A DNA stretch of 11,684 nucleotides from Candidatus Aminicenantota bacterium (lineage in GTDB: Bacteria > Acidobacteriota > Aminicenantia > Aminicenantales > Saccharicenantaceae). The DNA lies in contig JAPKZE010000215.1 of NCBI GenBank assembly GCA_026393955.1, positions 1-11,684 of the forward strand, given 5' to 3'. The notes under the pieces were generated by a model, which worked only from the letters and a program-made list of their open reading frames with translations, searched no databases and was not told the origin of the DNA. The position numbers and the translations under genes were made by a program. Below, in pieces: positions 7,174-11,684 of this stretch; within the stretch, counting starts at the first letter, position 1, and every line of letters starts with the position of its first letter.

Positions 7174-9305
7174 TGAAGAGAACCAGCCTCCCCCTCGCCG
7201 CCGCCCTCTTCCTCGTCCTCGCCGCCCCCCTCGCCGCCTACATCGGTCCCGGCGCCGGCTTCGCCTTCCTCTCTTCGTTCCTGGTCCTTTTCGTGACCTT
7301 TCTCCTGGCCGTCTTCTCCTTCCTGTCCTGGCCGTTTCGATTCGTCTGGAAGGCGATCCGCGGCCAGCGGGTCTACCGGAAGAGCCCCGTCGATCGCGTG
7401 GTCATCCTCGGCCTCGACGGGATGGAGCCGACCCTGGCCGAGAAGTTCATGGCGGAAGGGAAGCTGCCGAACCTGGCCCGGTTGAAAAAGGAAGGCTCCT
7501 ACGCCCGTTTACGGACGACGACGCCGGCCATCTCGCCCGTGGCCTGGTCCTCGTTCATGACGGGCTCGGAGCCGTCCAAGCACAACATCTTCGACTTCCT
7601 CAGCCGCGATCCGCGGACCTATCTCCCGGACCTCTCCTCGGCCCGGATCGGCCGGCCCAAGCGCACGCTCGCCCTGGGCAAATACCTCGTTCCGCTCTCC
7701 AAGCCCGAGATCCGGGGCATGAGGAAAAGCGTGCCCTTCTGGAAGATCCTCGGCCAGAAAGGCATCGCCTCGACGATCCTGAGGGTGCCCATCACTTTCC
7801 CCCCCGAGAAGTTCAAGGGCCATCTGCTGTCCGGCATGTGCGCCCCGGACCTGAAGGGCAGCCAGGGAACGTTCGCCTTCTTCACCGAGGACGCCGACAA
7901 GGTCCGCAAACACGAGGGCGGCGTCGCCGTCCTGGTCCGCCGGGACGGATCGGTCATCCGGACAGCGCTTTCGGGTCCCGAGAACTCGCTGCTCAAAAAG
8001 CCCGCGGAGATCCTCCTGCCTCTGACCGTCACCGTCGACAAGGAGGCCGGCGGGGCCTGGATCGCCCTTGCGGGCCACAAGAAGTTCTTCCTCAAGGAAA
8101 AAACCTTCAGCCCTTGGACCCCGGTCACGTTCAAGCCCGGGCTCGGGATGAAGATCCGGGGCACCTGCCGCTTCCGCATCGCGGCCCTCGAACCGATGTT
8201 CGAGATGTACGTGACGCCGCTCAACATCGATCCCGAGAAGCCGGCCCTGCCGATCTCGCACCCGTTCATCTACGCCGTCTACCTCTCGAAGCTCCTGGGC
8301 CGGTTCATCACCCTGGGTGAGGCCAACGACACCTGGGCCCTGAACGAAGGGGCCCTCGACGAGTCGGCTTTCCTCGAGCTGACCTACGCCAACCACGAAG
8401 AGTGGGAGGCCATGCTCCGCAACGCCCTGGCCAAGACGCCGCGCGGCGTCGTGACCATCGTCTTCGAGACGACCGACAGCATCCAGCACATGTTCTTCCG
8501 CTACCTCGACAAGGCCCATCCGGCCCTCAAGTCCGCCCCCGCCCGTATGAGCGCCGCGGTCATCGAGGACCTCTACAAGAGGATGGACGGCCTGGTCGGC
8601 CGGGTCGCGGCCGGCCTCGGCGGGAAGGGCGTGCTGTTCGTGATGTCGGACCACGGCTTCAAGTCGTTCCGCCGGGGCGTCAACCTCAACTCCTGGCTCC
8701 ACCAGAACGGCTATCTGGCCCTCGCGTCGGGCCGGACCGAGAGCGGCGAGTGGTTCAAGGGCGTCGATTGGACGAGGACGAAGGCCTACGCCCTCGGCCT
8801 GGGCGGTCTCTACCTCAACCTCGAGGGACGGGAGTCGCAGGGCATCGTCGGGCCGGGGGCCGAAGCCGCCGCGCTCAAGGCCGAGCTCGGCCGCAAGCTC
8901 ACCGCCCTCAAGGATGCGGGGAACGGCCCGGCCCTCATCAGCCGCGTCTACGACCGCGACGCCGTCTACGCCGGACCGTACAAGGACAACGCCCCCGACC
9001 TGATCATCGGCTACAACGAGGGCTACCGGGCGTCCTGGGACGGCGTCACGGGCATCGTCAACGGGGTCGTCGTCGAGGACAACCTCAAGGCCTGGAGCGG
9101 CGACCACTGCATCGATCCCGCCCTGGTCCCCGGTGTCCTGTTCTCGAGCCTCAAGCTCAAGCGGACGGACCCTTCGATCATGGACGTCGCCCCGACGGTC
9201 CTGGAGCTGTTCGGCCTCACGCCGCCGGCTCACATGGACGGGCGCGGCCTCGTCGATCCGGCCGTCCTGGCCGGGACGAAACGAGGACAAGGGAGGGCGT
9301 CATGA
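7173..9305 (+). CDS. membrane-anchored alkaline-phosphatase-superfamily phosphodiesterase
   Basis: A 710-residue paralog of its neighbours. The N-terminus has a hydrophobic segment (~4-22), a short YIGPGAG loop (23-29) and a second hydrophobic segment (~30-55). A basic stretch (FRFVWKAIRGQRVYRK) follows before the catalytic domain; by the positive-inside rule this places the enzyme on the cytoplasmic face of the inner membrane. Active-site positions: D82 in ILGLDGMEP, S121 in TPAISPVAWSSFMTG, D435 and H439 in TTDSIQHMFF, D493-H494 in SDHGFKSFRRG, and H645 in WSGDHCIDP. A beta-rich insert at ~245-390 ends with MYVTPLNIDPEKPALPIS and is shared with the next gene. ATG 7173 is preferred over upstream in-frame starts because it gives the TGATG overlap and begins directly with the membrane segment. 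No strong ribosome site precedes it, consistent with coupling to the gene before. Confidence 0.86.
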   Translation: MKRTSLPLAAALFLVLAAPLAAYIGPGAGFAFLSSFLVLFVTFLLAVFSFLSWPFRFVWKAIRGQRVYRKSPVDRVVILGLDGMEPTLAEKFMAEGKLPNLARLKKEGSYARLRTTTPAISPVAWSSFMTGSEPSKHNIFDFLSRDPRTYLPDLSSARIGRPKRTLALGKYLVPLSKPEIRGMRKSVPFWKILGQKGIASTILRVPITFPPEKFKGHLLSGMCAPDLKGSQGTFAFFTEDADKVRKHEGGVAVLVRRDGSVIRTALSGPENSLLKKPAEILLPLTVTVDKEAGGAWIALAGHKKFFLKEKTFSPWTPVTFKPGLGMKIRGTCRFRIAALEPMFEMYVTPLNIDPEKPALPISHPFIYAVYLSKLLGRFITLGEANDTWALNEGALDESAFLELTYANHEEWEAMLRNALAKTPRGVVTIVFETTDSIQHMFFRYLDKAHPALKSAPARMSAAVIEDLYKRMDGLVGRVAAGLGGKGVLFVMSDHGFKSFRRGVNLNSWLHQNGYLALASGRTESGEWFKGVDWTRTKAYALGLGGLYLNLEGRESQGIVGPGAEAAALKAELGRKLTALKDAGNGPALISRVYDRDAVYAGPYKDNAPDLIIGYNEGYRASWDGVTGIVNGVVVEDNLKAWSGDHCIDPALVPGVLFSSLKLKRTDPSIMDVAPTVLELFGLTPPAHMDGRGLVDPAVLAGTKRGQGRAS

Positions 9306-11311
9306 GCGATAAGAGCCGGGCGGCCCTCAGCCGCAGGGATTTCCTCAAGGCTGGCGTGGCCGCGTCGGCCGCCGTCGGCCTCGCCGGCGCGGGCCGGTTC
9401 AGCCCCAAGGTCTACGGCCGGGCCCGGGCCAGGACGAAGATGATCGTCCTCGGCCTCGACGGCCTGGACCCGGTCCTGACGCGGAGATGGATCGACGAAG
9501 GCCGGCTGCCGGCCTTCCGCAGGCTTCTCGCCGGCGGAGGCGATTTCCGGCCGCTCGGGACGAGCCTCCCGCCCCAGACCCCGGTGGCCTGGTCGAACTT
9601 CATCACCGGCATGGACCCGGGCGGCCACAACATCTTCGATTTCTTCAACCGCGATCCGAAAACCTACGTGCCCGTGTTCTCCGCGACCGAGACGTCCTCG
9701 GCCGCCAAGACCGTCCGCCTCGGCAAGGCGGTCATCCCCCTCTCCGGCGGCGGGGTCCGCAACCTCCGCAAGGGCCGGGCCTTCTGGCAGGTCCTCGAAG
9801 AGGCCGGCATCCCGTCCACGGTCTTCAAGATGCCGTCCAACTATCCGCCGGTCGAGTCGAAGCAGCGGACGCTCGCCGGCATGAACACTCCCGATCTCAA
9901 GGGCTCCTACGGCATCTTCAGCTACTTCACCGACGAAGCGACCTCCGTCATCCAGGAGGCCGGCGGAGGCGGCCGCGTCACCAACGTCTTCGTGGTCGGC
10001 AACCGCGTCGAGTCCGCGCTGACCGGCCCGGTCAACACCTTCCGGACGGACGCGCCGGAGGCGTCCATCCCCTTCCAGGTCTTCATCGATCCGACCCACG
10101 CGGCCGCCAAGATCGTCATCCAGGACAACGAGTTCGTCCTCCGGGAGCGGGAGTGGAGCGGCTGGACGCGCGTCCGCTTCAGCCTGTTCCCGACCCAGAG
10201 CGTCCACGGCATCTGCCTCTTCTATCTCAAGGAGGTCCGGCCCAAGTTCAAGCTCTATGTCTCGCCCATCCACATGGACCCGGCCCGTCCGGCCTTGCCT
10301 CTTTCGACGCCCGAGTCGTACGCCCGCGAGCTCGAGAGGCGCTTCGGCCCCTATTTCACCAAGGGCCTGCCGGCCGACACGAGCGCGCTCGAGAACGGCG
10401 TCCTGGACGAGGAGGAGTTCCTGGCCCTCGACCATAAGGTCTACGAGGAGAGCATGGCCATGCTCGAGTACGAGCTCGGCCGGTTCGACGAGGGCCTGCT
10501 CTTCTACTACTTCTCCAACGCCGACCAGCGACAGCACATGTTCTGGCGCCTGACCGATCCCGGCCACCCGGCCTACGACGAAAAGCTGGCCGCCCGCTTC
10601 GGCGACGTCATCGCCCGGACCTACGGCGAGATGGACCGGGCCCTCGACCTGGCCCTGGGCAAGGCCGGCAAGGACACGATCGTCCTGGTGATGTCCGATC
10701 ACGGCTTCAACACCTTCCGCCGCGGCTTCAACCTCAATACCTGGCTTCTCCGGGAGGGCTACCACCGGCTCAAGAGGCCCTGGAAGCAGGAGGAGTCGGC
10801 CTACTTCGACAACACCGACTGGGCCAAGACCCGAGCCTACGGCATGGGGCTCAACAGCCTCTACATCAACCAAAAAGGGCGCGAGGGCGAGGGCACGGTC
10901 GCTCCGGGTGCGGACAAGGACAATCTCGTCCGGGAGATCGTTGGGAAGCTCGAGGCCCTGACCGATCCGAAGACCGGCGAGCACCCCATCTTCAAAGCCT
11001 TCATCTCCAAGGACGCCTACCGCGGGAAGGACTTGGAGATGGCCCCCGATATCGTCCTCGGCTTCAACCGCGGCTACCGGATCTCGTGGCAGTCGCCGCT
11101 GGGGGGATTCCCCAAAGAGGTCATCGAGGACAACGACCAGAAGTGGAGCGGCGACCACATGTCGGCTCCGGACCTTCTTCCGGGCATCGCGTTCGCCAAC
11201 CGCAAGTTCACGGCCGAGGACCCGGCCCTCCACGATCTGACAGCCTCGGTGCTCGGCGCTTTCGGCGTCGAAAAGCCCAAGGACATGATCGGCCGGAACG
11301 TCCTCGAATAG
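9302..11311 (+). CDS. Tat-exported alkaline-phosphatase-superfamily phosphodiesterase
   Basis: A 669-residue paralog of the preceding gene. The N-terminus carries a twin-arginine signal, LSRRDFLKAG, then an Ala/Gly-rich hydrophobic segment, so the protein should be exported folded to the periplasm. Active-site positions: D53 in VLGLDGLDP, T93 in PPQTPVAWSNFITG as nucleophile (Thr where both neighbours have Ser), D408 and H412 in NADQRQHMFW, D466-H467 in SDHGFNTFRRG, and H619 in WSGDHMSAP. The beta-rich insert is present and ends with LYVSPIHMDPARPALPLS. The ATG overlaps the previous stop as ATGA and is preceded by GGGAGG at 9291-9296. Tat export suits enzymes that acquire metal in the cytoplasm. 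Together with the short and membrane-bound paralogs it suggests related chemistry in different compartments. Its substrate is unknown. Confidence 0.88.
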   Translation: MSDKSRAALSRRDFLKAGVAASAAVGLAGAGRFSPKVYGRARARTKMIVLGLDGLDPVLTRRWIDEGRLPAFRRLLAGGGDFRPLGTSLPPQTPVAWSNFITGMDPGGHNIFDFFNRDPKTYVPVFSATETSSAAKTVRLGKAVIPLSGGGVRNLRKGRAFWQVLEEAGIPSTVFKMPSNYPPVESKQRTLAGMNTPDLKGSYGIFSYFTDEATSVIQEAGGGGRVTNVFVVGNRVESALTGPVNTFRTDAPEASIPFQVFIDPTHAAAKIVIQDNEFVLREREWSGWTRVRFSLFPTQSVHGICLFYLKEVRPKFKLYVSPIHMDPARPALPLSTPESYARELERRFGPYFTKGLPADTSALENGVLDEEEFLALDHKVYEESMAMLEYELGRFDEGLLFYYFSNADQRQHMFWRLTDPGHPAYDEKLAARFGDVIARTYGEMDRALDLALGKAGKDTIVLVMSDHGFNTFRRGFNLNTWLLREGYHRLKRPWKQEESAYFDNTDWAKTRAYGMGLNSLYINQKGREGEGTVAPGADKDNLVREIVGKLEALTDPKTGEHPIFKAFISKDAYRGKDLEMAPDIVLGFNRGYRISWQSPLGGFPKEVIEDNDQKWSGDHMSAPDLLPGIAFANRKFTAEDPALHDLTASVLGAFGVEKPKDMIGRNVLE

Positions 11312-11318
11312 GGAACGG

Positions 11319-11325
11319 AAAGGAG
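11319..11325 (+). promoter_or_regulatory. strong ribosome binding site of the small downstream gene
   Basis: AAAGGAG lies seven bases before ATG 11333. It is the best Shine-Dalgarno match in the operon, suggesting the 63-residue protein is translated efficiently and independently of the enzyme before it. Confidence 0.75.
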
Positions 11326-11332
11326 CATCGCC

Positions 11333-11524
11333 ATGGCCACCGCGAAGGTCGCGATCGACAAGGCCCTCTTCGGCAAGATCAAGAAGTACGCCGAAATGTC
11401 GGGGTACTCCTCGGTCGAGGAGTTCGTCACCCACTGCCTCGAGAAGGAAGTGGCCAAGATCGAGGAGGTGGATTCCGAAGAGGAGATCAAGAAGAAGCTC
11501 AAGGGGCTGGGCTACATCGGCTGA
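11333..11524 (+). CDS. 63-residue ribbon-helix-helix-like protein with C-terminal LGYIG tail
   Basis: A small, charged, soluble protein. Residues ~4-11 (AKVAIDKAL) could form a beta strand, followed by a helix (FGKIKKYAEMSG), a turn and a second helix (SSVEEFVTHCLEKEVAKI). This order and the GYSSVEEF pattern resemble ribbon-helix-helix (CopG/Arc-type) DNA-binding proteins. The acidic linker and last helix, EEEIKKKLKGLGYIG, end in a tail I recall from the C-termini of alkaline-phosphatase-superfamily proteins in related lineages. The gene begins 21 bases after the third phosphodiesterase gene and ends 5 bases before the next one, so it belongs to the operon. It could be an autoregulator or a protein partner of the enzymes. 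The fold is inferred from pattern only. An antitoxin role is possible, but no toxin-like gene is beside it. Confidence 0.7.
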   Translation: MATAKVAIDKALFGKIKKYAEMSGYSSVEEFVTHCLEKEVAKIEEVDSEEEIKKKLKGLGYIG

Positions 11525-11529
11525 GGACC

Positions 11530-11684
11530 ATGCACGCCGTCAACCTCGTCTTCGGCGGGATCGTCGGGGCCGTTCTCTGGCCCTTCCGGGGCCTGTCGCC
11601 CTGGGCCGGCCTGACGGCCGTCTCGCTGCTGACGGCCCTGCTCATGCTCGAGGTCTACAAGCTCACCTCGAACCAGGCGGCCAT
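11530..11684 (+). CDS. small membrane protein, N-terminal part only
   Basis: The frame is open from ATG 11530 to the window edge, giving 51 complete codons and no stop. The sequence begins MHAVNLVFGGIVGAVLWPFRG and continues with a hydrophobic segment (GLTAVSLLTALLMLEVYKL) ending in TSNQAA. Two hydrophobic stretches (~4-17 and ~23-42) separated by a short FRGLSPW turn indicate an integral inner-membrane protein. It resembles a conserved family of unnamed bacterial membrane proteins, possibly related to the DUF106/YidC-like group, but this is recall and weak. The start lies 5 bases after the preceding stop, with GAGG overlapping that stop, so it is a further gene of the operon. Confidence 0.65.
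   Translation, partial: MHAVNLVFGGIVGAVLWPFRGLSPWAGLTAVSLLTALLMLEVYKLTSNQAA

Noticed and set aside
9230..11434. 734-codon open frame antisense to the third phosphodiesterase
   Set aside because: The same codon-composition shadow: acidic and Leu/Val/Gly-rich, no motif, spanning two convincing plus-strand genes.
11333..11684. Toxin-antitoxin pair formed by the small protein and the next gene
   Set aside because: The next gene encodes a membrane protein with no toxin features, and the small gene sits at the end of an enzyme operon rather than in a stand-alone pair.
1..11684. tRNA, rRNA, CRISPR array, insertion sequence or prophage genes
   Set aside because: No cloverleaf, direct-repeat array, transposase or integrase frame was seen; the only repeat-like element is the hairpin at 4311-4345.

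Overview
The window is gene-dense, high-GC bacterial chromosome with strong G/C preference at third codon positions. It has no tRNA, rRNA, CRISPR array or transposase gene. GC content, twin-arginine export, a family-78 rhamnosidase and a cluster of type I phosphodiesterase-like proteins suggest a Gram-negative, perhaps Acidobacteriota- or Aminicenantes-like, lineage. That placement is inference from gene content, not phylogeny.

Left block (1-4300, + strand): the possible tail of an upstream gene, an HD-GYP cyclic-dinucleotide phosphodiesterase, and 17 bases later a GH78 alpha-L-rhamnosidase without signal peptide. A near-perfect hairpin (4314-4342) separates this block from a convergent gene on the minus strand, a class III, glutamate-1-semialdehyde-aminomutase-like PLP enzyme (4358-5758).

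Middle (5759-5880): a compact divergent regulatory region. Each direction has a sigma70-like promoter with a 17-base spacer, and the two -35 boxes lie 11 bases apart.

Right block (5881-11684, + strand): a tight operon whose first three genes are all alkaline-phosphatase-superfamily (type I phosphodiesterase / nucleotide pyrophosphatase-like) enzymes with the metal and nucleophile residues intact. The first has no export signal. The second has two N-terminal membrane segments and is predicted to face the cytoplasm. The third has a Tat signal. The genes overlap at stop/start codons (TGATG and ATGA). They are followed by a 63-residue ribbon-helix-helix-like protein with a C-terminal LGYIG tail, and by the start of a small membrane protein cut off by the window edge. 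Three paralogs placed in three compartments, plus two small partners, is the best candidate here for an undescribed system. Its substrate cannot be read from the sequence.
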